From Lachnospiraceae bacterium (lineage in GTDB: Bacteria; Bacillota; Clostridia; Lachnospirales; Lachnospiraceae), in NCBI GenBank assembly GCA_017940415.1, contig JAGAYR010000044.1:186001-250000 (forward strand): a stretch of DNA of 64,000 bases, read 5' to 3'. The translations under genes were made by a program, and so were the position numbers. Positions 1 through 9,110 of this stretch are shown piece after piece; the first letter of the stretch is position 1, and the number at the start of each line of letters is the position of its first letter. The notes beneath the pieces were generated by a model. That model was not told the origin of the DNA. It saw only the letters and a program-made list of their open reading frames with translations, and made no database searches.

Positions 1-1230
1 TTCAAAGCGACCATCAAGCATATCAATAAGATCCTGTCACCCGTATACGTAGGATTCATTATTGCTTATCTGTACACACCTTTGCTTAATATGCTTGAAA
101 AGAAGGTGATGTATCCGATCTATAAAAAAATTAAATTCATCAAAGATGAAAACAAGATGCCTCTGGCAAGAGGAACATCGATCATCGTCATCATCATCCT
201 GACTATACTTCTTGTATATGCGGTTGTTCAGATAGCAATCAAGCAGGTTATTCCTTCGCTTATCAGTATTGTTTCCAATATTAATATATATTTGAACAAT
301 ATAACGGCATGGTCCGAGAGATTTCTGGATGATAATCCTTCACTCAAAGCTTTTGTAATTGATGATCTGAACAGATTCTCCGATGATATTTCAACCTGGG
401 TTACCGAGAATTTCAAATCTCTTTCAGCCGGTGTTATTAAGTCTTTATCTCAGGGATTCCTTGTTTTTATAAAGAAGCTTTGGAATTTCATTATCGGATT
501 TATCATTTCAATATACGTACTTTGGAGTAAAGAACGTCATGTTGCCAGATGCAAAAAGATCATCTATGCAACATTTTCAAGAGAAACCGCAAACGCTCTT
601 GTAGAGGCGTTCAGATATACACACAGGACATTCATCGGTTTCTTTTTCGGAAAGATCGTTGATTCCATAATCGTCGGACTTATCTGTTTCATAGGATGTA
701 CGTTGATGTCGATTCCCTATGCGATACTTATAAGTATCATTGTAGGTGTAACAAATATCATTCCGTTCTTCGGACCTTATTTCGGAGCGATACCATCAAC
801 AATACTTATATTTGCGTTTGATCCCATGCATCCCGGTAAAGCACTTGCATTTGTCATCTTTATCCTGGCGCTGCAACAGTTCGACGGAAATGTTCTGGGA
901 CCCAGAATTCTTTCAACATCCACGGGGCTAACCGGATTCTGGATCATATTTGCAATTACATTATTCGGAGGTTTGTTCGGAGTCTTCGGTATGGTCATCG
1001 GTGTTCCTGTATTTGCCGTTATCTATGCGGGACTCAGACAGTTTGGAAGAAATCGTCTCAAGAAAAAAGGGTTCCCTTACAGAACATCCGATTATTACGA
1101 GGTTGGTACCATCAATGAAGACGGTTCGGTAAATCCCATTCCTCCCATAGAAAAAAGACCGGAGAAAAAAGCGTTTATCTCTTCGGTTATAGATAATTTC
1201 AAATCAAATAAAAAATACAAAAAAAGATAA
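1..1230 (+). CDS. AI-2E family transporter (5' partial)
   Basis: Polytopic inner-membrane protein of the AI-2E/YdiK/PerM family, whose members are proposed exporters of small molecules or ions; the substrate here is unknown. The frame is open from the first base, so the true start lies outside; 409 residues are visible. Hydrophobic segments lie near visible residues 12-32, 58-80, 150-175, 212-275 and 285-350, the usual pattern with a soluble stretch between the second and third. The family signature around LQQFDGNVLGPRIL is present before the last membrane block. The C-terminal tail (about 45 residues) is Lys/Pro rich and cytosolic. It ends 9 bases before the deacylase-GGDEF gene and is probably cotranscribed with it. 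Assignment to the family is firm; function is not. Confidence 0.88.
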   Translation, partial: FKATIKHINKILSPVYVGFIIAYLYTPLLNMLEKKVMYPIYKKIKFIKDENKMPLARGTSIIVIIILTILLVYAVVQIAIKQVIPSLISIVSNINIYLNNITAWSERFLDDNPSLKAFVIDDLNRFSDDISTWVTENFKSLSAGVIKSLSQGFLVFIKKLWNFIIGFIISIYVLWSKERHVARCKKIIYATFSRETANALVEAFRYTHRTFIGFFFGKIVDSIIVGLICFIGCTLMSIPYAILISIIVGVTNIIPFFGPYFGAIPSTILIFAFDPMHPGKALAFVIFILALQQFDGNVLGPRILSTSTGLTGFWIIFAITLFGGLFGVFGMVIGVPVFAVIYAGLRQFGRNRLKKKGFPYRTSDYYEVGTINEDGSVNPIPPIEKRPEKKAFISSVIDNFKSNKKYKKR

Positions 1231-1239
1231 AAAGAAATA

Positions 1240-2757
1240 ATGAAGTTTGTAATACAAAGAGTTTTAAATGCATCGGTATCGATCATTGAAACTTCAGATG
1301 ACAATAAAACAAGTGAGAGAATATCAGGGTTCATAGGTAAAGGCTTCCTGGTTCTTTGTGGTATCACTAAGGAAGATACTTTTGAGATTGCTGATAAGAT
1401 GATCAAGAAACTTCTGGGGCTCAGAATATTTGAAGATGAAAACGGAAAGACTAATCTTGATCTGAAAACTGTCGGTGGTGAACTTCTGATAGTTTCGCAG
1501 TTTACTCTTTGCGCAGATTGCAGTCACGGAAACAGACCTGCGTTTATAAATGCTGCAAGACCCGAACAGGCAATTCCAATTTATGAATATATAGTAGAAG
1601 AGTGCCGCAAAGCAGGTTTCATGACCGAAACAGGAGAGTTCGGTGCCGATATGAGAGTGGATCTCACCAATGACGGTCCCTTTACTATCGTCCTGGATTC
1701 CGATGATCTCAAGACAAATTCTGTTGATTCAGGTTCCAAGATACTTGATAATCTGTCCAAAGAAACAGCTGCCGATGTTTTAAAGACATGTTTTAAACTT
1801 CGTGGTGCTGAGGATTTCGGCGAAGCCATTAATGAAGTAATTATCGATATCAGGAGAATATGCGAAGCCAAACATGTATGTCTTCTTTTGGTAGATAAGG
1901 CAAATCGTAAATGCTCAATGCTTGCACATTCCCACTCCGATGATACAAATGAAGAGTGGATTGATTGGTGTGATGATGAACAATTCAGACTTGTTGAAAC
2001 TTGGACCAATATCGTTCCCGATGATTCAAGCCTGATAATAAAAGATGTAGCAGATCTTCAAAAGATTAATTTGAAGAATCCTGCATGGTATAAATCTCTT
2101 ACAAAAGCACATGTGTACAATATCGTATTATGTCCTCTGAGTTTTGAAGGTGAGCTTATAGGATATATATGGGCATCTAATTTTGAAACATCAAAAACCG
2201 AACGGATTAAAGAGACACTTGAACTGACTACATTTTTCCTTTCGTCGGAAATATCAAGATTCAGATTGCTCAACAGGCTTCATATGCTCAGTACGGTAGA
2301 TCTGCTTACCGGAGTATTTAACCGTAATGCTATGAACGACAGAGTTGATTCTCTTGCCAAAGACAAGTCGAATCATCCGCTGGGTGTTATATTCGCAGAT
2401 CTGAACGGCCTTAAGAGAGTTAATGATACCAAAGGTCATGAGGCAGGAGACATTCTTCTGAAGAATGCCGCACTTATTCTTCAAGGTGTCTTCATCGGAT
2501 ATGAGATATTCAGGGCAGGCGGAGATGAATTTTTTGTTCTGCTCAAAGGTGTTACCAAAGAGGAAGTCCTTAATAAAGAATCCGAACTCAGAGAAGCAAT
2601 ATCTTCGAATGATAGTGTAAGTTTTGCAATCGGTCACAGTTATGTTGAAAGTGCTAACGAAGTTCTGCGGGCTTTTCATGAAGCTGATGAATCGATGTAT
2701 GCTGATAAAAGAAAATTCTATATGGAGCACAAAGAGTTAGACCAAAGGCGCGGATAA
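1240..2757 (+). CDS. dtd: D-aminoacyl-tRNA deacylase fused to GAF and GGDEF domains
   Basis: A 505-residue protein in three parts. Residues 1-155 are a complete D-aminoacyl-tRNA deacylase, which hydrolyses D-amino acids mischarged on tRNA; the two family motifs are visible as SQFTL (86-90) and NDGPFT (144-149, usual form NxGPVT). Residues about 165-340 resemble the GAF-type sensor found in Lachnospiraceae cyclases. Residues about 345-500 are a GGDEF diguanylate cyclase domain with [20 protein letters not shown] and an intact GGDEF core (427-431). No RxxD inhibitory site precedes the core. Typical DTD is about 150 residues and stands alone, so the fusion is exceptional. The frame is continuous with no stop or restart at the junction. 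ATG start; the Shine-Dalgarno sequence is weak. Function of each domain is well supported; a link between tRNA proofreading and c-di-GMP is inference. Confidence 0.9.
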   Translation: MKFVIQRVLNASVSIIETSDDNKTSERISGFIGKGFLVLCGITKEDTFEIADKMIKKLLGLRIFEDENGKTNLDLKTVGGELLIVSQFTLCADCSHGNRPAFINAARPEQAIPIYEYIVEECRKAGFMTETGEFGADMRVDLTNDGPFTIVLDSDDLKTNSVDSGSKILDNLSKETAADVLKTCFKLRGAEDFGEAINEVIIDIRRICEAKHVCLLLVDKANRKCSMLAHSHSDDTNEEWIDWCDDEQFRLVETWTNIVPDDSSLIIKDVADLQKINLKNPAWYKSLTKAHVYNIVLCPLSFEGELIGYIWASNFETSKTERIKETLELTTFFLSSEISRFRLLNRLHMLSTVDLLTGVFNRNAMNDRVDSLAKDKSNHPLGVIFADLNGLKRVNDTKGHEAGDILLKNAALILQGVFIGYEIFRAGGDEFFVLLKGVTKEEVLNKESELREAISSNDSVSFAIGHSYVESANEVLRAFHEADESMYADKRKFYMEHKELDQRRG

Positions 2758-2760
2758 CCC

Positions 2761-2776
2761 TGTTAATAAATTAACA
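2761..2776. repeat. Short AT-rich inverted repeat upstream of aroK
   Basis: A perfect 7-base inverted repeat, TGTTAAT and ATTAACA separated by AA, fills the 21-base gap before the shikimate kinase start. It could be a small operator or a chance AT-rich dyad; nothing else in the window repeats it that I could see. Confidence 0.35.
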
Positions 2777-2778
2777 AG

Positions 2779-3321
2779 ATGAGAGAGTATAAGAATATAG
2801 TACTGATCGGTATGCCGGGAGTCGGCAAAAGCACAGCCGGAGTTATTGCTGCCAAGACTCTCGGACTTAAATTTGAAGATACCGATCTGATGATACAGAC
2901 AAATGAGCACAGATTGCTCAGGCAGATAATTGCTGATGACGGGGTTGAAGGCTTCCTGAGAATCGAAGAAAACGTCCTTAAAAACATAGATCAGAAGGGA
3001 TATCTGATTGCTACAGGCGGCAGCGCCGTATACGGCTTCAAAGGTATGGAACATCTTCGTGAGAATTCACTCATAATTTACCTGCATTTAGGCCTTGATG
3101 AACTTACTCATAGACTCGGTAATCTGCAAAACCGAGGCGTCGTTCTAAAGCCCGGACAAACCCTTGCGGATATCTATGACGAACGTTTACCTCTTTACAG
3201 ACGATTTGCGGATATTGAAATTGATGAAACGGGCCTTGATCTGGAGGCTACAGTTGCTAAAATATGCAGTGGGGCATCCATATACAACTATTCGCAAAAT
3301 GCGGATTTAACGAATAGTTAG
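2779..3321 (+). CDS. aroK: Shikimate kinase
   Basis: ATP-dependent phosphorylation of shikimate to shikimate 3-phosphate, fifth step of the chorismate pathway, in the cytosol. The 180-residue length fits the family. Visible are the P-loop GMPGVGKST (11-19), the shikimate-binding EDTD region, FLRIEE with the conserved Arg, an arginine in the lid (NRGVV) and ERLPLY with the conserved Arg near residue 150. The usual GGG shikimate loop reads GGS here (ATGGSAV), a departure that should be noted though the other substrate ligands are kept. No other aromatic-pathway gene is adjacent; the gene sits between the deacylase-GGDEF fusion and a small membrane protein. A kinase with a related substrate is the main alternative. 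Confidence 0.8.
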   Translation: MREYKNIVLIGMPGVGKSTAGVIAAKTLGLKFEDTDLMIQTNEHRLLRQIIADDGVEGFLRIEENVLKNIDQKGYLIATGGSAVYGFKGMEHLRENSLIIYLHLGLDELTHRLGNLQNRGVVLKPGQTLADIYDERLPLYRRFADIEIDETGLDLEATVAKICSGASIYNYSQNADLTNS

Positions 3322-3353
3322 CGCTGGGCTTACAGAATATAATAAGGAGATTT

Positions 3354-3851
3354 ATGCCTGATATTTTTTGGAACTATATGAATGAACATCCCATGATTCT
3401 TGTCATAATCATGTGTGCCGGCTTTTTAGCATTCATAGTATTTTTTATATGGGCGTTGGATATTGCATCCCAAGCATTTCATCAACCGTATTATAACTAT
3501 ATTAATGTTGATGGTAAGAAAACTGCAGTTGCAAATATATGGCATAGTTCACGTGGTGGCGGTCGCTACAGGTCTTATAGGTTTGAAATGTCAGATGATA
3601 AATGGGTTCTGGTCAAAGATAAATCAAGATTTTCTTCACTGAAATTTATATCCATTATTCTGTTTATCTTCTTATTGATCTGTTATATAAAAATGGATCA
3701 GCATACTGTTCAGACCTTTTTAGGCTTTATTGTTTTTTTCATATATCTGATCTTATTTGTTCTTATAAGTTATTATATTGAAGATAAAAGAGCTCTTAAG
3801 ATATTCAGAAAGATGCTGATGGATGAAAACAGATATGAAACAGAGGTTTAA
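3354..3851 (+). CDS. Small membrane protein of unknown function
   Basis: I do not recognise this 165-residue protein. It has three hydrophobic segments, near residues 12-37, 97-117 and 120-146, and a polar loop (about 40-95) with a Gly/Arg-rich patch SSRGGGRYRSYRF. Start is supported by AAGGAGATTT ending next to the ATG. It lies between shikimate kinase and an aminotransferase whose probable start follows its stop by 4 bases, so it is likely translated from the same message. Confidence 0.65.
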   Translation: MPDIFWNYMNEHPMILVIIMCAGFLAFIVFFIWALDIASQAFHQPYYNYINVDGKKTAVANIWHSSRGGGRYRSYRFEMSDDKWVLVKDKSRFSSLKFISIILFIFLLICYIKMDQHTVQTFLGFIVFFIYLILFVLISYYIEDKRALKIFRKMLMDENRYETEV

Positions 3852-3855
3852 AAAA

Positions 3856-5022
3856 ATGAAATTTGCAGACAGACTTGATAATTTCGGAGCAGAGATATTT
3901 GCAGCTCTGAACGAAAAGAAAATCGCTTGTGAAGCCAAAGGTCAAAAGATCTATAACTTCTCGGTAGGTACACCTGATTTTCCTGTACCCGAGCATATAA
4001 AGAATGCACTTATCGAAGCTGCATCAGATCCTGTTAACTGGAAATACTCACTCAGGGATATGCCTGAAATGCTTGAGGCTGTGTGTGCATATTTCAAGAA
4101 ACGATATGATGTTGACGGAATCACTCCCGATATGGTTATGAGTTGTTACGGAACCCAGGAAGGATGCGGGCATCTTGCGCTTGCACTTCTTAACAAGGGT
4201 GACACCATTCTCCTTCCCGATCCCTGTTATCCGGTATTTCAGGCAGGAACATTTCTTGCTGAAGCTACTCCTTACTACTACCCTCTTGTAGCTGAAAATA
4301 ATTTCCTTCCGGATGTTAATTCTATCCCTGAGGATGTAGCTAAGAAAGCAAAAGTTATGATCGTATCCCTTCCCGCCAATCCCGTAGGAAGCGTTGCTCG
4401 TGAAGGAATTTACGATGAGATTATCGCATGGGCCAAGAAATATGATGTAGTTATTGTTCATGACAATGCATACAGCGATATTATTTATGACGGAAATGTA
4501 GGTAATTCATTCCTTAAATATGAAGGTGCTCTCGATATAGGTGTTGAATTCTTCTCCTTGTCCAAATCATATGACGTTACAGGAGCTAGAATCAGTTTCC
4601 TGGTTGGCCGTAAAGATATCGTTGCAGCCGTTAAGAAGCTCAGAAGCCAGATTGATTTCGGAATGTTTATTCCCATCCAGAAAGCAGCCATTGCGGCTCT
4701 TACAGGCCCTATGGATTCCGTTAAGGAACAGAATAAGGAATATCAGAGAAGACGTGATGCACTTTGCGGAGGGGCAAGAAAGATCGGATGGAATATTCCG
4801 GATGCAAAAGGTTCCATGTTTGTATGGGCACCTGTACCGGAGGGTCACGGTTCATCAATGGAATTTTGCATGGAACTTCTTGAGAAAACCGGCGTTCTTT
4901 GTACTCCGGGTTCATCTTTCGGACCTTCCGGTGAAGGATATGTACGAATGGCTCTTGTAGCAACAGTACCCATTATCGAAGAAGCTCTTAAAGTTGTAGA
5001 CGAAAGCGGAATACTCAAATAA
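3856..5022 (+). CDS. Class I/II pyridoxal-phosphate aminotransferase
   Basis: PLP-dependent transaminase of fold type I, 388 residues, in the aspartate / LL-diaminopimelate aminotransferase-like group. The PLP lysine motif SLSKSYDVTGAR is clear, as are FSVGTPDFPVP near the N-terminus, PANPVG (normally PNNPTG) and a C-terminal VRMAL region with the carboxylate-binding Arg. The substrate cannot be fixed from sequence alone; lysine or alanine/aspartate metabolism are the best candidates. An in-frame ATG at 3823 lies inside the upstream gene, but the ATG at 3856 has AGAGG 9 bases ahead and follows the upstream stop, so I use 3856. A strong hairpin follows the stop. Confidence 0.85.
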   Translation: MKFADRLDNFGAEIFAALNEKKIACEAKGQKIYNFSVGTPDFPVPEHIKNALIEAASDPVNWKYSLRDMPEMLEAVCAYFKKRYDVDGITPDMVMSCYGTQEGCGHLALALLNKGDTILLPDPCYPVFQAGTFLAEATPYYYPLVAENNFLPDVNSIPEDVAKKAKVMIVSLPANPVGSVAREGIYDEIIAWAKKYDVVIVHDNAYSDIIYDGNVGNSFLKYEGALDIGVEFFSLSKSYDVTGARISFLVGRKDIVAAVKKLRSQIDFGMFIPIQKAAIAALTGPMDSVKEQNKEYQRRRDALCGGARKIGWNIPDAKGSMFVWAPVPEGHGSSMEFCMELLEKTGVLCTPGSSFGPSGEGYVRMALVATVPIIEEALKVVDESGILK

Positions 5023-5040
5023 AAGAAGAGTAACAAATAA

Positions 5041-5079
5041 CTAAAAAAAACACCTTCACTTTGAAGGTGTTTTTTTTAG
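5041..5079. terminator. Bidirectional rho-independent terminator
   Basis: An 18-bp perfect stem with a 3-base loop (CACCTTCA / TGAAGGTG core) flanked by eight A on the left and eight T on the right. It separates the rightward aminotransferase from the leftward GGDEF gene and can serve both. Confidence 0.9.
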
Positions 5080-6438
5080 TTAACGGCTTCCTCTTCTGTC
5101 TTGTCCGGTTCTGATGTAGAAGTTTCGTTTATCTTCATACATTCTCTGATCGGCTGTTTTGGCAAGATCAGTGATGCTCAGATCCGGAAATTCATAATGA
5201 GGTGCATATCCTTTAGACATTGACAAGGAAATGTTTAATTCACCTTTCCATTTATTCACGGATCTGTCTAAAGTATCCTTGCATTTTTCAAGTGTTTTCT
5301 CATCACAGCACACTATGGAAACAAATTCATCACCACCGGTCCTGAATACATTTCCATATTCTTTAAAACAGTTTTTCAAACATGTAGCGGCACCCTTAAT
5401 CAGTTCATCTCCCGCTTCGTGTCCCAGATTGTCATTTGCTTTCTTGAGACCATTGATATCGACGGCTATGTATACCAGATTTTTACACATATCCGATGAT
5501 TCGATATCTTTTAATTTCTCTTCGTAAGCCCTTCTGTTATAACAGCCTGTTAGCTTATCAATGTTGGAAATCTTCCATAGTTCTTCATTGGTTTCACGTA
5601 TCTTTATAAACATATTGGCAAACAGAGATACCAATGCGGATATTGCCAAAAATGCCATCAGAACAAAAATAAAATTCTTATAAGAATACCAGCCTTCGTC
5701 AGGTGATATGGACAGTTCCCAGTTGAGATTGCTGATATTAAAGACATAACTTACTTCATCTTTGACTTTAGTTTCGCTTTCTTTTATAAGATGTTTGGTA
5801 TCGTGGGGATCTACATATGAAAGACTGTAGTTGATACCCATTTCTTCAAAAGGTTCAAACCTGAATGCATTGACGAAATTTTCGGAATCAATGTTGAGTG
5901 CGATAATTCCCCAGAATTCAGTTTCTGATCCCTTATCGATAAAAATTGGTGTTGTAGCAGATAATCCGATTCCGTTGGTCTTAATATCAAAATAATGCAT
6001 AAGAACAGTTTCGCCGTTATCATATGCATCTCTTGAATGAACATTTCCGGGTTTTGTTACATCAAGATAATCATAGCCTAACAGATCTACGTTAGAATCA
6101 TAAGGATATACATCCGAGACGATGCCATCAGGAGCAATGGCGATATAATCAAGTTCAATATCGGCATCATTTTTCACAGTGTTAAAAACACCTTCAGCCA
6201 TTTGATCAAAAAATTCCGTACCGCCGTCATGATCCTGAATAAGTGCGTTCATCACTGCAGATCTGAGCAAAACGTTGTTTATTGTAGTGGCGATATGATC
6301 TGCTTTATCTTTGGCAATGTACTTATATATATTTTTTGTATCCCTTATTTCACTTAAGACATACAAAGAATAGGCTCCCATGAGCAAGCCGAAAGTAATG
6401 AAATATATTATGCTTAATAACAGTACTTTCTTTTTCAT
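5080..6438 (-). CDS. Membrane diguanylate cyclase with CHASE sensor domain
   Basis: A 452-residue membrane-bound cyclase making c-di-GMP from two GTP. A transmembrane helix at about 5-27 and a second at about 258-280 enclose an extracytoplasmic CHASE domain, recognisable from IAPDGIVSDVYP, the NVDLLGYDYL segment and EFWGIIALNID. The cytosolic GGDEF domain (about 293-445) has DKLTGCYNRRAY, AVDINGLKKAND and an intact GGDEF core. No RxxD inhibitory site is seen five residues ahead of the core, so product feedback may be absent. The ligand of the CHASE domain is unknown; in other systems these bind small molecules such as peptides or cytokinin-like compounds. It starts 34 bases after RNase G on the same strand and may share its transcript. 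Confidence 0.9.
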   Translation of the reverse strand: MKKKVLLLSIIYFITFGLLMGAYSLYVLSEIRDTKNIYKYIAKDKADHIATTINNVLLRSAVMNALIQDHDGGTEFFDQMAEGVFNTVKNDADIELDYIAIAPDGIVSDVYPYDSNVDLLGYDYLDVTKPGNVHSRDAYDNGETVLMHYFDIKTNGIGLSATTPIFIDKGSETEFWGIIALNIDSENFVNAFRFEPFEEMGINYSLSYVDPHDTKHLIKESETKVKDEVSYVFNISNLNWELSISPDEGWYSYKNFIFVLMAFLAISALVSLFANMFIKIRETNEELWKISNIDKLTGCYNRRAYEEKLKDIESSDMCKNLVYIAVDINGLKKANDNLGHEAGDELIKGAATCLKNCFKEYGNVFRTGGDEFVSIVCCDEKTLEKCKDTLDRSVNKWKGELNISLSMSKGYAPHYEFPDLSITDLAKTADQRMYEDKRNFYIRTGQDRRGSR

Positions 6439-6472
6439 CTGATAATTTCTGAACCCCGGCAGATTTTTCAGG

Positions 6473-7516
6473 TTACTTTAACTGTTCATATAATGGTGGG
6501 AATTCCTTCTTGCGGGTAAGTTCCACAAGTCCAAGTTCGGTTATATCTATGACCATTACGGTCTCAGTATCATCAGCGGATTCTTTCCTTAAAACATCCA
6601 GTAGCGCGTTTTTCATTTCATCCGATTGTAGATTAATAAAATCGATAATAATGATACCGGATATATTCCTTAGTCTTAACTGGGTGCAAATTTCAGAAGC
6701 GGCTTCGGTATTAACCGTCATATATGCTGATTCTTTATCTGTACCTTTTGAAGGCGTAAATTTGCCACTGTTTACATCTATTACAGTCATGGCTTCTGTT
6801 TTATCAAAGACAAGAAATCCTCCGCATTTAAGCCATACAATACGATTCAAAGCATCATCAAGAGCTGTTTTTAAACTGTATAATTTATCAAGCCCAAAGG
6901 CCGATTCTCTGTATAATCTGACATTGGAAAAATCATCGGAAAATATGTTAAATACGTCTTCATTATCTGTGACTATTTCTTCATATTCATCGGATTTAAA
7001 CACTTTATTTATTTTGTCAGCATATGATGTACGAGATTTATACAGATAAGAATATCTTGTGAGATGCTTTGCTTTTTCTATCAGTTCATCACCGTTTTCA
7101 ATTTTTGAATAGTCAATCTTAGCGGTGAAGGAAGCACGTTTTCCCTTTTGAGCCTGAGACGTAAGTTTTACAGGAATCAGATCTCCCTGCTTTACGGATA
7201 CACTTTTTGGTATTTTGCTTAAGGGCAAATATCCGTCTTTTGAAGGAGCATATTCCACAAAACAAGCACCTATATCCTGTTTAACATCTTTCACAAATGC
7301 TATAACAACATCATCCTGTGATATTTCAGGTTCTATACCGTTATCCGAGATCTTACCCAGAACCGTAATGCATTTCATTTTACCGGATACGGATAAAAAG
7401 GCTATGATCTTATTATCAAAGCAGGTTATTATCAGTTTACCGGCTTCGGATATTCTCAGATTCTCAAGATCACGAGCATTTTCTTTCTCTGTATTTTGGA
7501 ACACAGATCTGCTCAT
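6473..7516 (-). CDS. rng: Short ribonuclease E/G family protein
   Basis: Endoribonuclease of the RNase E/G family, 347 residues. The two catalytic aspartates are visible in AMTVIDVNSG (Asp247) and GIIIIDFINL (Asp292), 45 residues apart as in RNase E/G, and an S1-like domain occupies about 45-130. The protein stops just after the ELGLVELTRKK region, where family members continue into the CPxC zinc link and small domain, so the zinc link that pairs protomers is missing. It directly follows the TIGR03936 gene (3-base gap), a pairing common in Clostridia; the usual rplU-rpmA genes are not found downstream, where a GGDEF gene sits instead. Confidence 0.85.
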   Translation of the reverse strand: MSRSVFQNTEKENARDLENLRISEAGKLIITCFDNKIIAFLSVSGKMKCITVLGKISDNGIEPEISQDDVVIAFVKDVKQDIGACFVEYAPSKDGYLPLSKIPKSVSVKQGDLIPVKLTSQAQKGKRASFTAKIDYSKIENGDELIEKAKHLTRYSYLYKSRTSYADKINKVFKSDEYEEIVTDNEDVFNIFSDDFSNVRLYRESAFGLDKLYSLKTALDDALNRIVWLKCGGFLVFDKTEAMTVIDVNSGKFTPSKGTDKESAYMTVNTEAASEICTQLRLRNISGIIIIDFINLQSDEMKNALLDVLRKESADDTETVMVIDITELGLVELTRKKEFPPLYEQLK

Positions 7517-7519
7517 ATA

Positions 7520-8236
7520 CTAAATTCCAACCTCTTCAAGTGAAATGAGTTCACCGTTTTCATTCTGTGTGAACATATCAAGTCTGGTAATCTTAAGAGC
7601 ATTTGCGGGAAGTGTTATTCCCTCGATTCCACATAAGAATTCCATTACAAATCCCGGTTTGATAGAATCTGCACTTGAAGAATTGATGGTCATATATATG
7701 ACAGGTTCATCCGAAGAATCTGATAATCTAAGATCGTATATATACTCTTTAAGATCGATATCTCTTGATGTTTTTCTGGTTTCTTTATGATAGATGCAGC
7801 TGTCCATTGTTTTCATTTTATCAATCAGTTCGCCGAGTTTTTCATATGACGGACATGCATCTTTTTTATCATCATAGAAACCAATTTCATATGATGAAGC
7901 ATATACGGAAGCCATTGCATTTCCTACATCATCAGGTAATACTTTAACGGATTTGATCCTGATTCCGGGAACACTGGATTCATTTAAAGCATTTTTGATA
8001 GCTTCACAATCAGGATTTTCATCCTCAATGCCAAGATCCATATATTCGCCTTCACTTTCAAGGCTTACACCCAAAGGCGCCGCAAATGTCATTATCTGGT
8101 GCGGTGAATAACCTGCTGAATATGATACATTGATCTTAGCTCTTCTGATGCATTTCTGGAAATATCTCATAACATCCAGATGTCCTATATAACGGACTGC
8201 ACCATGTTTGGTAAATCTGACACGAATCTTTTTCAT
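7520..8236 (-). CDS. TIGR03936 family radical SAM-associated protein (DUF2344)
   Basis: A 238-residue protein of the DUF2344/TIGR03936 family, found next to or fused with a B12-binding radical SAM protein in many Firmicutes; its biochemical role is unknown. The N-terminal signature IRVRFTKHGAVRYIGHLDVM and the SAGYSPHQIMTFAAPLG segment identify it. I start at the ATG at 8236, which has GGAAG 8 bases ahead and follows the upstream stop; a longer in-frame start would run into the upstream gene. Its expected partner, TIGR03960, lies about 4 kb upstream in the same orientation, separated by a sensory block. Confidence 0.85.
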   Translation of the reverse strand: MKKIRVRFTKHGAVRYIGHLDVMRYFQKCIRRAKINVSYSAGYSPHQIMTFAAPLGVSLESEGEYMDLGIEDENPDCEAIKNALNESSVPGIRIKSVKVLPDDVGNAMASVYASSYEIGFYDDKKDACPSYEKLGELIDKMKTMDSCIYHKETRKTSRDIDLKEYIYDLRLSDSSDEPVIYMTINSSSADSIKPGFVMEFLCGIEGITLPANALKITRLDMFTQNENGELISLEEVGI

Positions 8237-8240
8237 TACA

Positions 8241-9101
8241 TTACTTCCACAACATTTGCTTGATGGTACGGCCTTCAACAAGCTTTGTTTCGATTAAAAC
8301 GTCACTGAAATCAGTGATTTCTTCGGGAGTCTCGATCAGCTTAATAAGCTTCTCTGCCGCTACTCTCCCCATTCCATCCATATCCTGTTTAACGGTAGTT
8401 ATCTGAGGATCGTATCTGGATGGAATATCAATTCCGTCATAAGCAGCCACTGATATATCATCCGGAATCACCATGCCATATGCTTTGAGAATATTGATTC
8501 CTCCGATTGCGGCATAATCATCCGGGAAAATAATACAGGTAGGGGGATCCGGTAATCTTAAGAGTGCTTCTGTTTCGTAAGCAGTCTTATTAATATCTCT
8601 GAAATAGGATTGTCTGAGATATTCATCCGGAACGGTTATTCCCAGCTTCTCACAGGATTCTTTAAAATTTTTGATCCTCACCTGAGTGACACTGTTCATA
8701 TTACCATGAATATAGGCAATTTTGGTATGTCCCATTCCTGCTATATGATAAACAAGATTTTTTATACCCTGCGCATTATCAGAAAGTACCGAAATAACGC
8801 CCTCAAGAGGTTCATCAATTGTAACAACGGGGACATCGCTTCCTATCAGTTCAAGGACTTCGGGATCTGAGAAATTTGTACAGATTATTCCGACACCTTC
8901 AATTTTTCTTTCCTGAACTCTTTGAAGATATGATTTTCTGCCCGGAGCATCTTTATGAGTATTAATAAAAGTAATCTCATATCCATGCTTTTCCGCTTCT
9001 TTTTTGAATCCGTTCAAAACCGCAGCAAAAAAGTCATGGGTAAGGCCGTTGCATGCTTCATCTTCGAACAATATTCCCAAAGAATATGATTTATCTGACA
9101 T
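8241..9101 (-). CDS. LacI/GalR-type sugar-binding domain protein lacking a DNA-binding domain
   Basis: The 286 residues match the periplasmic-binding-protein fold of LacI/GalR regulators from end to end (SLGILFEDE, GVGIICTNFSD, VPVVTIDEPL, ILKAYGMVIPDDISVAAYDG, PQITTVKQD). Only seven residues precede the first strand, so there is no helix-turn-helix or hinge helix; there is also no signal peptide, so it should be cytosolic. It probably binds a small ligand and acts through a protein partner, not DNA. A very strong AGGAGGTTTCC precedes the ATG. It sits 9 bases downstream of the hybrid kinase gene, which makes that kinase the obvious candidate partner (inference). Confidence 0.82.
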   Translation of the reverse strand: MSDKSYSLGILFEDEACNGLTHDFFAAVLNGFKKEAEKHGYEITFINTHKDAPGRKSYLQRVQERKIEGVGIICTNFSDPEVLELIGSDVPVVTIDEPLEGVISVLSDNAQGIKNLVYHIAGMGHTKIAYIHGNMNSVTQVRIKNFKESCEKLGITVPDEYLRQSYFRDINKTAYETEALLRLPDPPTCIIFPDDYAAIGGINILKAYGMVIPDDISVAAYDGIDIPSRYDPQITTVKQDMDGMGRVAAEKLIKLIETPEEITDFSDVLIETKLVEGRTIKQMLWK

Positions 9102-9110
9102 GGAAACCTC

